Positions 10,951 through 23,075 of a stretch of 64,000 nt of DNA are shown here, piece after piece. Source of the stretch: Sipunculus nudus (Eukaryota; Annelida; Sipuncula; Golfingiida; Sipunculidae); the NCBI GenBank assembly GCA_026874595.1, contig CM049313.1, positions 10,725,508 to 10,789,507 of the forward strand, in the 5' to 3' direction. How positions within the stretch are numbered: position 1 is the first letter of the stretch; every line of letters starts with the position of its first letter. Made by a program: the position numbers and the translations under genes. The notes under the pieces were generated by a model. It saw only the letters and a list, made by a program, of their open reading frames with translations. It was not told the DNA's origin and did no database searches.

Positions 10951-12610
10951 TAAATTTGCCGTTACCATGGTTACATTTTTTGGCGCAAAAATCATGGAAA
11001 TTGGAAATAACACGACCATTTTTTGTAACTTTGTCAGTTTTTAAGCTAGGCAGATCTAGTTTTCGGCATTTTGTTCCACATGACCAGCTTGACACGACAG
11101 AACTGAAAGTCACGCCAAATCTCGCGCCATATCTCGTCAAACGAGAAAAAACGAGACTTCGCGGAAATGCTTATAACTCGGCGACTTTAACAGCTAGACA
11201 GGTCTGGTTTTCGGCATTTCGTTCCACCAAACAAGCTTGACACGACAGAGCTGCAAGACAGGCCAAATCTCGCACCGTATCTCGTCAAACGAGAAAACAC
11301 GGGATTTCACGGAAATGCTTATAACTGGGCCAGTTTTACAGCTAGACACGTCTGGTTTTCGGCATTTAGTTCCTCTAGACCAGCTTGACACGACAGATAT
11401 GCAAGTGCCGTTACCATGGTTACATTTTTTGGGCAAAAATCATGGAAATTGGAAATAACACGACCATTTTTTGTAACTTTGTCAGTTTTTAAGCTAGGCA
11501 GATCTAGTTTTCGGCATTTTGTTCCACATGACCAGCTTGACACGACAGAACTGAAAGTCACGCCAAATCTCGCGCCATATCTCGTCAAACGAGAAAAAAC
11601 GAGACTTCGCGGAAATGCTTATAACTCGGCGACTTTTACAGCTAGACAGGTCTGGTTATCGGCATTTCGTTCCACCAAACAAGCTTGATACGACAGAGCT
11701 GCAAGACAGGCCAAATCTCGCACCGTATCTCGTCAAACGAGAAAACACGGGATTTCACGGAAATGCTTATAACTGGGCCAGTTTTACAGCTAGACACGTC
11801 TGGTTTTCGGCATTTAGTTCCACTAGACCAGCTTGACACGACAGATATGCAAGTCTGGCAAAATCTCGCGCCATATCTGGTCAAACGAGAAAACACGAAA
11901 TTTCACGGAAATGCTTATAACTCGGCCAGTTTTACAGCTAGACACGTCTGGTTTCCGGCATTTCCTTCCACATGACCAGCTTGACACGATAGATGTACAA
12001 GTCAGGCCAAATCTCGCACCCTATCTCGTCAAACGAGAAAACACGAGATTTCACGGAAATGCTTATAACTCGGCGAGTTTTACAGCTGGACAGGTCTAGT
12101 TTTCGGCATTTTGTTTCACATGTCCTGCTGGACATGACAGAACTGAAAGTCAGGCCGAATGTTGCACCGTATCTCGTCAAACGAGAAAACATGAGATTTC
12201 ACGGCATTGGTTATAACTCGGCGAGTGTTACATATAGACACGTCTGGTTTTCGGCATTTTGTTCCACTAGACCAGCTTGACACGACAGACATGCATGTCA
12301 GGAAAAATCTCGCACCGTATCCCGTCAAACGAGAAAACACGAGATTTCACGAAACTGCAGCTAGACAGGTCTAGTTTTCGGCATTTAGTTCCACATGACC
12401 CGCTTGACATGACAGAACTCCAAGTCAGGCACAAGCTCGCACCATTTCCCGTGAAACGAGAAAACACGAGATTTCATGCAAATGCTTATAACTCAGCGGC
12501 TTTTATAGCTAGACAGGTCTAGTTTTCGGCATTTCATATCATTTGGCCAGCTTGACATGACAAACCTGAAAACGTGTCACTGCTTCTTGTCAAACGAGAT
12601 TAACGGGATT
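10951..12610 (+). repeat. 149-bp tandem repeat (satellite-like), ~12 units
   Basis: Units of about 149 bp share CAAACGAGAAAACACGAGAT, AAATGCTTATAACTCGG, GACACGTCTGG and TTTCGGCATTT plus CAGCTTGACACGACAG. The first three units, including a variant with CCGTTACCATGGTTAC, form a 449-bp block (10959-11407) repeated almost unchanged at 11408-11857. Units after ~12335 are shortened or diverged. Because 149 is not a multiple of three, the reading frame shifts each unit. The overlapping 60-100 residue frames on both strands are therefore by-products, not genes. Confidence 0.93.
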
Positions 12611-12699
12611 TCATGAAAAAATTTTGAACTTGGTCCCTTTTACACTAGAAAGATATGCAGCTGTTAAAGGTCAGCATGCATAAATAAACATATTATCCG

Positions 12700-13690
12700 T
12701 TTCTGCTGCCCCCACAATGTTGCTCATTCATATGACTGTTTCTTCATGCACTCTCTGTCTATCTGTCTCTATCATTTCCATTTCCGGCAAGCGCGTGACC
12801 TCTGGTCATCTTGTTTGATTGTCTGTCTGTCCCCAGCCTAAAATGCACATTAACATAGATCGCTTTCAAACTCACATACCTGATATAAAACCAAACGTCC
12901 CCGAATCATTTTAAATTGTTGTCATTATCTGTCAAAAATCAAGGTCACGGTCATCGAAAAAGTGGAAAGTTTATTTTCGATATAAGACCTATCGTCATTT
13001 CTTCCTATGTGTCTTCTCCATAATCTGGTTAAGTCATCTGGTCTCAATCTTGTGTCACTTTGTCAGTATGTCTGTCTGTTTGTCAGTTGTCCTTTTGCTG
13101 GTTCTTGCGTCTCACATATAGCATTCTACAGGCCACAGTTTTGCAGGAATCTTTTTTTGAAACTGGTACATCCTATGTCTTGCACTACTATCTCGAAACC
13201 GATTTTCAATTTTTCGGATATGGCCGCTAGGGGGCGCTGCACTGGAACCTCCACGACATATTATTTTTAGGCATTATCTTTGAACCTATAAACCTCAATT
13301 ACATTAACTTTAGCTTATTGTCTTTCTTTGAGTCTTCTCCATAACCTGGTTTAGTCACCTGGTATCAAGCTTGTGTCACTTTGTCAGTATGTCTGACTGT
13401 TGTCAGCTGTCTCAATTTCTAATGCTTGCTGGTTCATCGTCTTATAATATTCTTCAATCCTCAGTTTTGCTGGAATCATTTTGTAACTTACACATATGTG
13501 TATTGTCTAAATAGGTCAACGGTCAAGGTCATCAAAACACGTCAAGATCGGATTTCCCCTCATAACTTTGACAATATAGGTCCTATCTTCACAAGCAATG
13601 GCTCATTTTCTTCCACATCTTCCTTGCCCATTCATTTGACTATTTCTAGATCATTTCGTGCACGCGCTCGACCTTAGGTCGACTAGTTTG
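12700..13690 (+). repeat. AAGGTCA/CTGTCTG dispersed repeats, two or more diverged copies
   Basis: Blocks at 13005-13090 and 13328-13410 share GTCTTCTCCATAA, CTGGTTTAGTCA/CTGGTTAAGTCA, CTTGTGTCACTTTGTCAGTATGTCTG and GTTGTCAG, about 320 bp apart. Each is followed by a GGTCAAGGTCA-type block. No exon was found. Confidence 0.65.
13224..13240 (+). promoter_or_regulatory. CTCF-like motif
   Basis: CCGCTAGGGGGCGCTGC fits the known CTCF core (CCASYAGRKGGCRS) except for one position. It lies inside a dispersed repeat. Occupancy is unknown and the call is motif-based only. Confidence 0.35.
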
Positions 13691-14238
13691 TTTGTTATTG
13701 GCCACTGTATAAACAAGCTGGAACAATGTATTAGAATCATCAGATTTAAGTTTGGACTTTCTTTCAGTCGGATTAAACTTCCTTCAAAACTGATCTGAAG
13801 AAGAAAAAGATGGAGACGGGGGGGGGGGGGGGTGCATGCGTAAACATAGTAGACAAAGAGTCCCCAGCTCCAGTTACATCTTACCACTGAGTTGTAAACA
13901 TAAAATTTGGACATTGCTATGTAAATCCAGGGGGGGGGGGGCATGAGCCTGAGCCCTCCCCGTCCCCCCTAAATTAGACTTTGCCTATGATAATGAGAGT
14001 TAACTTTCAAGATATTAAATATATGAACATTTTAGAATGAACACTATAGTCAACAATAGAAATTCTGCAGCGAACAAGTGTCAACAACTCGGCTGTTACC
14101 TTGACCTTAACAAGTCAAAATGAATTTACTCGACCAATATTTTAAGAATAATCCTTCACAATTCAATAAAGCAATCGATTAACAATCGATCATGGGTTGT
14201 TTTATTTTTTGCAACTATCGAACATGATTTTACAACGA

Positions 14239-14240
<2 letters not shown>
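13691..14240. other. No gene seen; poly-G tracts
   Basis: Contains G runs at about 13819-13832 and 13931-13941 and otherwise AT-rich sequence with no supportable exon. Confidence 0.4.
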
Positions 14241-14296
<56 letters not shown>

Positions 14297-14997
14297 CGAA
14301 CATGAATACACAGAAACGTCGGTTCACTCTCGATGGCATCTAACCCATGACCTTACAATTGCCAGTCGCTTGCTCTATCTACTGCTCTTACAGGAACTAA
14401 AATGTGGGTTGATCTACGAGTAGACAATGTACACCCCACATTGTTTTGTCTGTTTTTCTGTAAACCCTTTGTCTTTTGTGAAAAGTGTCTGTACACCATC
14501 TGGGCACCGTATGGCGTGGCCACCGACAAGGGGTTTATGGACTTAAGCGACCCGCTGCTCTCTGTCAAGCATGTGATTTAAATTCAGCATTGTATACACA
14601 TATTTTATATTATGGTATTTTGTCTGTGCTTTACACGTGTTGAAAAACACCAGGATGATAGACTATTAACACCATATGTATAGAATGAAAAACTCATTTT
14701 GACCCACGTTACCAAAAATTATTATGTACCATTTTTCTTTTTTAGGTAACCACAAAATGGACAAAAAAGTCCACAGTGTAGCTACTGCGCGTATATCTGT
14801 TTCTATATGTCCGTCTGTCTGCCTTTTTGTCTGTCTGTCTGTCTGTCTCTGTCTGACTCTCTCTCTGTCTCTCTGTCTGTCACTCTCTCTCTGTCTCTCT
14901 CTCTCTCTCTCTGTATCTCTCTGTCTCTCTTACTCCGTCTCTCCATATCTCTCTCTCTGTCTCTGTCTGTCTCCCTGTCTGTCTCTCCCCCTCCCCC

Positions 14998-15067
<70 letters not shown>

Positions 15068-15330
15068 CTGTCATTGTCCTTAAAAAAAAGAATTATCTAT
15101 ATTGTTCCAGGGAGTAACTTCCAGCGCGTTTGTAACGTCCTTATAAATATTCGTTGTGGTTGTGTGCATTCACGTAATCACCTGACAAGTTTATAAATAT
15201 CCCAGGTAAAATAGGTTTTGATAATTGGCCGAAATCACTGGCAAGATCCATTGAACAATATTTCACTGAACATTTGTTGATTGAGACCAGTCTATATAAA
15301 ACAACCAAAATGCGAGGTGAAATGAGATGC
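14241..15330 (+). repeat. Second copy of the composite repeat: (TA)n, SINE head, segment B, (CT)n, segment A
   Basis: Order here is (TA)n 14241-14295, family-2 SINE head 14305-14395 (minus strand), segment B 14388-14800, (CT)n 14806-15063 and segment A 15064-15330. The same parts occur at 676-2482 in the order (CT)n, A, B, SINE, (TA)n. This continuous order in one copy and permuted order in the other suggests tandem or circular units of one element. Reading frames in the CT tract are low-complexity. Confidence 0.8.
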
Positions 15331-15639
15331 AGCAGTTACTATACATGCTATATCCGTCGTCCTTCCGGGAGTCCGGCCACTCTCTATGAGACACATTTGT
15401 GGGTTGATATGACTGTACAGATATAACTTGTGCATCCCGTGAGTGACCACGTTCAAACCTGTCTATTTGTCACAATTGGGATGCAGTAACGATATGGCAA
15501 AATCACCCAACAAAACTCACGGACGTCCAAGGTGATGGACAGAGCCAAAAGAACGGGCAAAAATGATGATGCAGTGGTGAACCCTGGTGTCTTTTTGTCT
15601 AACCAATCAAGTATCAGATATAGATATTTCTCTGTTACT

Positions 15640-16140
15640 TTTAGGGTGACCGTTCGTAGGTTGTTGGGTGATTTGACCATTTAAGCAATGAAATTTTTCA
15701 TTTATTTGGGGTGATTTGTAAATAACAATTTGGAGCGTTGGTACATTTCTAAGGTGAGTATTGATTACAAATGTGTGTCTGTTACCTTGGTGGTGATTAT
15801 TCCATAGATAGAGGGGTGATTTGTCCATGAAAGTGGGATGCATCAGCATGTTGTGTGGGGTGATTTGATATATCTGTAAGGTGAGTATTAAACATAAATA
15901 ATTGTATATTACCTTGGGGGTGATTTGTCTGTAGATGTATAGTGGAGTGGTGTGTCCATAAAAGTTGGATGCATTTGCGTATCTTTAAGACGAGTGTTAA
16001 ACAAATGTTTGTCCATAAAAGGGTGTGTGCATCAGCATGTAAATTGTCCATGTTGTGTGTGGTGATATGAAATATATGTGAGTGATTACACATGAATATT
16101 TATCTGTTACTCTGGCGTTGATGTGTCTATTGATAGTGGT
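15640..16140 (+). repeat. Degenerate tandem repeat (~120-165 bp period)
   Basis: The phrases GGGGTGATTTGTCCAT, GGATGCATCAGCATG, AAGGTGAGTATTAAACA and TGTTACCTTGG recur three or four times with drift. The long minus-strand frames consist of these repeated words. Flanks 15331-15639 and 16141-16960 show no gene. Confidence 0.6.
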
Positions 16141-16964
16141 AACTGATAATTTTTTTCTTTACATTTTTTGGTTGTCTTTTTTGAAAGCACACAAATTGTT
16201 TCACAGTATTTATCGAATTTCTGTCTTTGATTAGATCTATTCAGCTACAGAAATAACAGACACTGTAGATATTTGTTCACAAATGTTGCAACAGAAATAA
16301 TAGACACAGTAGATATATAAGTACACAAATTATGCTTTAGAAACAGCAGATTCCGTAGATATAATAGTTATTTATATATATCCATTTCGTATTAATTTTT
16401 CACACAAATGTCACAAAACCTGTAACTCAAACTATAAAAACCTGCCCCCTTTGTAGAGAGGCAAGAACAAATTTATTAGTCTTGCCAATTAAGGACATTT
16501 GATTTTATTAATTTTTTTTATTTTGATTAAATTAAGGTTTCTTTTGTATTTTCACCTTTACCTGACATAGTCAGGGATTGAAATTCACATTTGTGCACCA
16601 AAGTCCGGTTTTTGAATTGTATCATTGATATGACAGATCTGTGTGATAGTGGCAAAGTTTATGTTGAATCTCCAACATCTAATGAAAATTAAAATATGGT
16701 CCCTTTTTCCTATTGCAGCTAAAAACTTCTTCATCACAGTAATATAACATTTCGGATGGGATGTACCTTCTCATTGGCAGGTTGGCCACTGCAAGCTATC
16801 AGGGAAAATAGCTAGACTGGCATTTTAATTGCAACAAGAGTTACAAAACTATTTTGGAATATAGATATACATGTATTTTGTCAAAGTCTGTTCTGATGCC
16901 AGGAATGGGATCCTACTTCTGTAAGCTGTTGTAGCAGGTCTTTTACTGTCCCATCCAGAAGCGA

Positions 16965-17158
16965 ATCCGGGGGGGGGGGATCCATGGGGTCCGGACCCCC
17001 CTTTTTCATCCGCCGCAACCTTATTTTTATGGTTTCATACCGAATTTTGCGACCTGACCCCCCCCCCCTTCCGAAAATGGAGACCTATTTAAGGGTTTTC
17101 ATGAGTCCTCCTTGGTTGGACCCCACCTTTTCCTTAATCCTGGATCCGCCCCTGCAAT
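16965..17158 (+). repeat. Dispersed G/C-tract repeat (inverted relative at 42481-42625)
   Basis: Contains GGATCCATGGGGTCCGGACC, CATCCGCCGCAACCTTATTT, AAGGGTTTTCATGAGTCCTC and ends in CTGGATCCGCCCCTGC. A reverse-complement relative with CCCTTAAAAAAGGTTGCGGC and GGGGTCCTGACCTCTGGATC lies at 42481-42625. Confidence 0.7.
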
Positions 17159-17272
17159 AGATATTCAGTTGAACTTTGTACGCCATGGAATAGTTAATTT
17201 ATCCCCAGACTGGAGGTAGGGGATACTAAGTTTTATGACCGTTGCACCGCCGTCATATGTAAATCTTGTAAA

Positions 17273-17555
17273 CTACAGGGGTAGAGCGCAGGACTCAAAG
17301 CCGGGAGTTCGTGAGTTCAAATCGCAGCCGAGGCGATGAGATTTTTCACGGTCGGTCCCCACCCTGGGTGAGCGCTCTTCAGGCTTAATGGGAAGGCCGT
17401 GTCCAACGGCCGTGTTTCACTCACAAACGAGTGCGCCTTGCGGGGGCTCCTCGGTGGTATGACCCAGCAGTGGGGACCATTACACACCCAGGGCCCAAAG
17501 GTGCAGTAATCACCGGGCTTGATTAACGCCAGGATATAAAATGAGAGAAAGCGTG
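17273..17555 (+). mobile_element. tRNA-derived SINE, family 3 (plus copy)
   Basis: A tRNA-like head (GGGGTAGAGCGCAGGACTC and B-box-like GAGTTCAAATCGC) is followed by a body with CACCCTGGGTGAGCGCTCTT, CGTGTTTCACTCACAAACGA, GGGGGCTCCTCGGTGGTATG and TTACACACCCAGGGCCC. It ends in an A-rich GATATAAAATGAGAGAAAG tail. A second copy is at 24722-24992 on the opposite strand. Confidence 0.85.
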
Positions 17556-17689
17556 TGATACTGCCCCTTCACGTAGTCCGTAACCGGAATGGAATTCTGC
17601 AGATGTTAATATATGTAGTTAAGGAAGCATAAAAAATGGAGGCGGTTACCTCCACACAAAAAAAACCTTATAAACTTGTTAAATATAGA

Positions 17690-18115
17690 ACCGCTCTTCG
17701 TCAAACTTTGCAGGGGTATAGATATGGTGTAGAGAACAAAGTCTTTTAAAATAGGGTCATGACCTTTACTGCGAGTGTGACTCTGTTCTGGAAAAGATCC
17801 AATTTTGGTGAAAATAACACAAAAGGGAGATCAACCAAGAGTGGGTTGATGGATTGGTCTGAAATTTGATATGACCACAGATCATAGATAGTTTCAACTT
17901 GAACATGAGAAAGATGCACCACCTACAACCCACTTTCCTTTATTACATGTGAAAAAAAACCAATCACTGCTGCTTATGAAGAATGTGAATACTGTAAATT
18001 TAAATAAACTCGACAGGTTTCTTTCAAACTTTGAATGTGCATAGATATTGATGAGAGGACAAAGCTTATCCAAAATGGGGCCATTACTTGGTTCTGGGAT
18101 AGTGTTGTAATGTAT
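17690..18115 (+). repeat. Diverged direct repeat pair
   Basis: 17690-17780 and 18015-18110 share CAAACTTTG, TATAGATATGGTG/CATAGATATTGATG, GACAAAGCTTATCCAAAATGG-like and TTCTGG-like stretches. They are about 325 bp apart and non-coding. Confidence 0.45.
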
Positions 18116-18691
18116 ACAAGTCTGGTGGTGCCATCAACATTCAACTTTTGTTTGATGGGTGGTCCTGGAGTCACAGAAAAGAGGACCTACGTAAAAAAGG
18201 TGTATTACCAATGTCTGGGATTACTATGGCAACTCTGATGCCAGGATTTTCTATTTAAGTGTATTGAACTGTTTTTACATTAAAGAATGTAATCCTTTTA
18301 TTAATAACCAGGGCTATTTTGCAAATGTTTAATGTGCTTGGTGTTTTATTTGGGACATCTTGCACTACATCTTGGGAAAGTTTAGATATCATCACTGCTT
18401 TTGCTTCTTCAAATTAGTTTATGTGTGTTCTTTTATTGTTTTTCTAAAGTTCGTTAGGATTTTAGCAAAACCTGAACCTCCAAGAGAACTCAATATTTAT
18501 GAACTATACATTGCATATTAGGCTAGGACACTGTAAATAATCCATCGCACATGATATTTTATTTGAACCCTGACGTTTTAGGGTTTAGATAGCGCAGCCA
18601 TCATCATCAGTTATTTATGTTTTCAGTTAGTGCAACACTTCAAGTCGTATTCACTTCAACATTATAAATTTAGCAATTGGTATTCCTACAG

Positions 18692-18806
18692 AAGTTACAA
18701 TTGTTGATCATTCTAGTACTATTCTTCGGGAGTACTGTTGACCTCTCTGAAACTGCTGGTCCTATTTACTTCAAGTTTTATACAACATTCATTGATGGTC
18801 ACTCAG
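18692..18806 (+). CDS. Possible isolated exon, unknown protein
   Basis: An open frame is framed by a plausible acceptor (TATTCCTACAG) and donor (TCAG-GTAAGA). It reads KLQLLIILVLFFGSTVDLSE and then TAGPIYFKFYTTFIDGHSG. The first part is strongly hydrophobic and could be a signal or membrane segment. No ATG is in frame and no partner exon was found, so this may be chance. I do not recognise the family. Confidence 0.15.
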
Positions 18807-19072
18807 GTAAGAGAACAATTTTTTTAAAAACAGCAGTCTTTAAGATGATTAAGATGTAGAGTTTATAAACCATTTAGATTCAGACTGAGACTACGTTCTT
18901 TACACAGCGCTTCACCAATTGGCGTACTACCTATATCGTAAGGGCTGTTTGTTTTGACCTCGTATCCTGAATCGCTACACCAGAGGAGAGCAAGCACTGT
19001 ATTTTGGTCCAATCAGATTAGACCCTGTGCTGGAAGACAAAACGGTTTACCAACCAAGTGAGGAAAACACGA

Positions 19073-19241
19073 AGCCTATGTTGTTCATTTCGTTTTGAGT
19101 GACAGTTCATCGCCCCGGCAACCGTTTGAACAGGCCACAGGCTCAGAGAGAATGGCCTGAACGTGGTTTGCACAGGTCCTGGTGTACATAGGATGCCCGG
19201 CCTGTGAGCTGTATACAAAACGAAATGAAACAACATAGGCT
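19073..19241. mobile_element. Small MITE-like palindromic element (169 bp)
   Basis: The ends are near-perfect inverted repeats: AGCCTATGTTGTTCATTTCG on the left, and on the right the reverse complement carries the same word with one extra T. Internal GGCCTG/CAGGCC motifs pair further. No target duplication was obvious. It has no coding capacity worth claiming. Confidence 0.7.
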
Positions 19242-19819
19242 CCGCACACATCTCGCTGGCTGGTTTCAGTTTTGCGGATACATGGCTACGCTAACATAGT
19301 CGTAATGTCATAATCGAATCGGTCGATGATGCGAGAACGCACAGGGAGCAATTAAAATTCGACTTTTCTTTACTAGGAGTAACCATAAAACTGTCATCAA
19401 GCGGCGCTTGAAGCCCAGCTCTGGGCGAAGCCATGATGCCTGTCGATTGTTTGTTAACTGGCATTTGGTTGGCTGCTAGTCACATCAGCAGTTTTTTTAG
19501 CAGACAGACCTACCACCTGGTATCTTAGTGAATCACAAACGGTCAAACCAGGCAGAGGGAAAATCAGAAGCTTTAGAAGCGCAAAATTTCCGCTGCCCCC
19601 GGAGCGTAGACTGAGACATACTTTTAAACTTCTCCAAGACTTTTCGGTTAAACAAAATTCACCCCACTGTAGATGGCTTATGCACTTATGTTGGCGTTAT
19701 GCACCTCGCACATTAAAGCTAAATCACCCCACATAATCGGACACCAAGGCAGTGACCACAAAACCCAGGTTTACACCCATACAACCCACAAGTGATGAAC
19801 CCAACAAATACACCTACGA
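19242..19819. other. No gene recognised
   Basis: Mixed-composition sequence between the MITE and the inverted array. No exon, tRNA or repeat could be named. Confidence 0.35.
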
Positions 19820-22800
19820 GAGTACGGCCGTCCAGCCGACCGGTTGTCCTTCCGTTAACAGAGCACAACCGTTAGACCTAGAAACTTCTAACTCTGCATC
19901 CAGGGATGTCCTAGACAAATCACCTTTGAAAACCTGAAATTAGTTCATGGTAACCTACATTCTGCGACCTACGGGCCGAAACCATGATTAAGAGCATCAA
20001 GACGGTAAGGCGGAGGACAAATTGTATCCATTAGTCCAAGAACCTTCTAATGGAACTCTGAGGGAGGTCTTGGTCAAATGTTCTTGAAAACATGGAATTA
20101 GGTAACCATGGCCTATATTCTGCGACCTATAGGAAAAGGATGTCATATGAGCACCGTGAATGGCACAAATCCTATCTGTTAGGCCTAGAATCTTCTAACG
20201 CATCATCCGGGGATCTTCTGGGCAAATCTTCTTGGAAACCTGAAATTAGGTCATGGGGGCCTATATGTTGCGACCTTCGGGCCCAAATCATGATTTTGAG
20301 CACCCAGACAGTCAGACGGGGCACATATTGTTCCCATTCGGCTCAGAATCTTCTTAAGCAATATTCTGGGAGGTCCTGGGCAAATGTCCTTGGAAACATG
20401 AAATTAGGTACGGTGACCTATATTCTTCTACTAATACGAGGAATGTTATATGTGCATCCTGAATGTATATGATAGCCCGAGAATCTTCCAACGCAATATC
20501 CAGGGAGGATCTGGGTAAAACTCATTGGAAATGAGGTCACGGTGACCTATATTCTGCTAACTACGGACAGAAACAGGATCTGAACACCCAGACAGTCAGA
20601 CGAGGCACAATGTTTCCATTAGGCCCAAAATCCTCTAAATTAACATTCTGGGAGGTCTTGGGCAAATGTGCTTGTTAACAATGAAATTAGGTCACCGTGA
20701 CCTGTATTCTGCAACCTATAGAAATATATGTCATATGAGCACCCAGACAGTCAGACAGAGCACAATTTGTATCCATTAAGCCCAAAATCTTCTTAAGTAA
20801 CATTCTGAGAGGTCCTGGGCAAATATTCTTCGAAACATGAAATTAGGTCACAGTGACCTATATTCTACGACCTATATGAAACGATGTAATAAGTGCATCC
20901 TGAACGTCAGATGGTCACAAATCGTATCTGATAGGCGTAGAATCTTCTAACGCAACATCCAGGGAGAATCTAGGCAAATCTTCTTGGAAACATGAAATGA
21001 GGTCATGGTGACCTATATTCTGCGACCTACGGACCGAAACATGATTCTTAACACCCAGACAGTCAGACGGGGCACAAATTATATCCATTAGTCCTAGGAT
21101 GTTCTAATGTAATATTTAGGAAGGTCTGGGCAAATCTCCTTGGAAACATGAAATTAAGTCATGGTGACATATATTCTACGAGCTACTTGCAAACAACATG
21201 ATTCTGAGCTCCCAGACAGTCAGGGCACAACACTTAACTATTGGATCTAGAATCTTCTATTGTAAAACCCAAGTAGGGTCCTGGCAATTCTCCTTTGAAT
21301 CCTGAAATTGGTTGACTGTGAAATATATTCTGTGAGCTATAGCAAAAAAAAAACATGATTTGAGTACTGTGAAAGTCAGATGGGCACAAATTATAACGTA
21401 TGGACCTAGAACCTTTTAACTTAAATTTCATGGAGATCATGGGTAAATTTCGTCCGCACAGCTAGAAGAAAACAGACAAAAAAGGGTGATTTAAGATAGA
21501 TCGAGATCCTCATATTAATTTCACTGATAAATCTAAACATTACAGTGATCCTTCTTTCGTCGATGACCAATCCTTAAAAAATGTCATCAATGTCAGGAAC
21601 TTTAAAATAAATATGTTGTTTCGCTGTACAGTTGCATCATCCCCCGCTGAAAGGACGACTCGATTCTAGAAAATAACATGATCTGACTCTTAACACCCAC
21701 ATGACGCTCAGTTGATTAGGAAAACATTCACGAAAGGAATTTTATCAATGCCAAATTTTGTAGGTGGTATCTCCATTCAACTTAAGCATAGCTCAGAGGA
21801 TATAGGTAACAGAGACCTAATTTCAGGTTTCCAAGCAGATTTTTCATGGACCTAACTGTATGTCAGGTAAGAAGATTCTAGATCCAATGGTTACAATTTG
21901 TGCCCTGTTAACAGATGACCACATCTTTAAAGGTCTATAAAATAGAGAAAAAAATGAGTAAAAATTTTGAGAAAAAAAATCCAGGTGGTGCCACTTGTCT
22001 GCAGGAACTTATGGAAGACTCCATGATCAATATGCATGAGAAGAATCATGGTGATAAATGCATTAGTAGATCATATAATGGAGCTATTTTATCATATTTT
22101 TAATTATACTGGGGGGTATTTCTTAGCCCAATAGCTTCGAGGATATGGGTAACAGAGACTTGATTTCAGGTTTCGCATGAGACTTTTCATGGATATCCCT
22201 GGATGTCAGCTTAGAAGATTCTAGATCCAGTAATTAGAATTTGTGCCCTGTTAACAGATTTAAGGTTTCCAAGGAGCCTTGTCATGGACCTCCCTGCAGA
22301 ACAAGAAAGAAAGATTCTAGGTCCAGTCGTTACGATTTGTACGTTGTTAACAGATGACTGCATCTTTTAAGGTCTGAAAAATGAAGAAAAAAATCGTAAA
22401 AAATCGTAAAAAATACAGGTATTGCCACCAGTCTGCAAAAACTGATGAAACCCTCCATGATCAATATCTATGCAAATAATCATATAGTTCAATGCATTAG
22501 TTGTTCAGATACTTGAGCTTTTGTATCAAATTTCCCATTATTCCTGGGGGATCTTCGGAGCCACATAGTTCAAAGAATATGGGTAACAGAGACCTAACTT
22601 TAGGTTTCCAAGGAGACTTTTCATGGACCTCCCTGCATATATTAAGAAAAAAAGATTCTAGGTCCAGTCGTTACGATTTTTGCCCTGTTAACAGATGACA
22701 GCATCTTTTAAGGTCTTAAAAATAGAGAAAAAAAATCGTAAAAACTCGAAAAAATACAGTTAGCGCCACTAGTCCGCAGAACCTGATAAAACATTCCATG

Positions 22801-23075
22801 ATCAATATCTAAGCAAAGAATCAGAGTGATCAATACATTAGTTGTTTAGATACTTGAGCTTTTTTTTAATCAAATTTTCCATTATTTTGGGGGGTATTTC
22901 GGAGCCCCATAGTTCAAAGAATATGGGTAAAAGAGACCTAATTCCAGGTTTTCAAAGAGATTTTTCATGGACCTCCCTTGATGTCAAGTTAGTAGATTCC
23001 AGGTCCAGCGGTTACGATTTGTGCCCTGTTAATGGACAGACGGCCGGATGGCCGCACGGCCGGATGACCGGACGG
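19820..23075. mobile_element. Foldback-like element built of inverted tandem arrays
   Basis: The left arm (19820-21455) has about ten ~150-bp units in plus orientation. Landmarks are AGAATCTTCTAACGCAACAT, CTTGGAAACATGAAATTAGG, GTGACCTATATTCTGCGACC and GACAGTCAGACGGGGCACAA. The right arm (about 21720-23075) carries the same words reverse-complemented (AGATTCTAGGTCCAGTCGTT, TTTGTGCCCTGTTAACAG, GGTAACAGAGACCTAATTTC, GGTTTCCAAGGAGA). There they sit in four larger ~340-bp units with an added CATCTTTTAAGGTCT block. The outer edges match each other: GTGCTCTGTTAACGGA and CCGGTCGGCTGGACGGCCG (left, complemented) against GTGCCCTGTTAATGGAC and ACGGCCGGATGGCCG. The spacer is ~260 bp. No transposase was seen, and it is older and more diverged than the 54-64 kb element. 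Confidence 0.7.

Noticed and set aside
10946-12522. Many 60-100 codon frames with shared peptide words (VKREN, FHGNAYNSA)
   Set aside because: They are translations of the 149-bp satellite in several frames and both strands. The frame shifts every unit, so they are not a protein family.
18540-18615. Telomere-like GTTTTAGGGTTTAG words
   Set aside because: Only a single short occurrence, with no array. Chance or part of an unidentified repeat.
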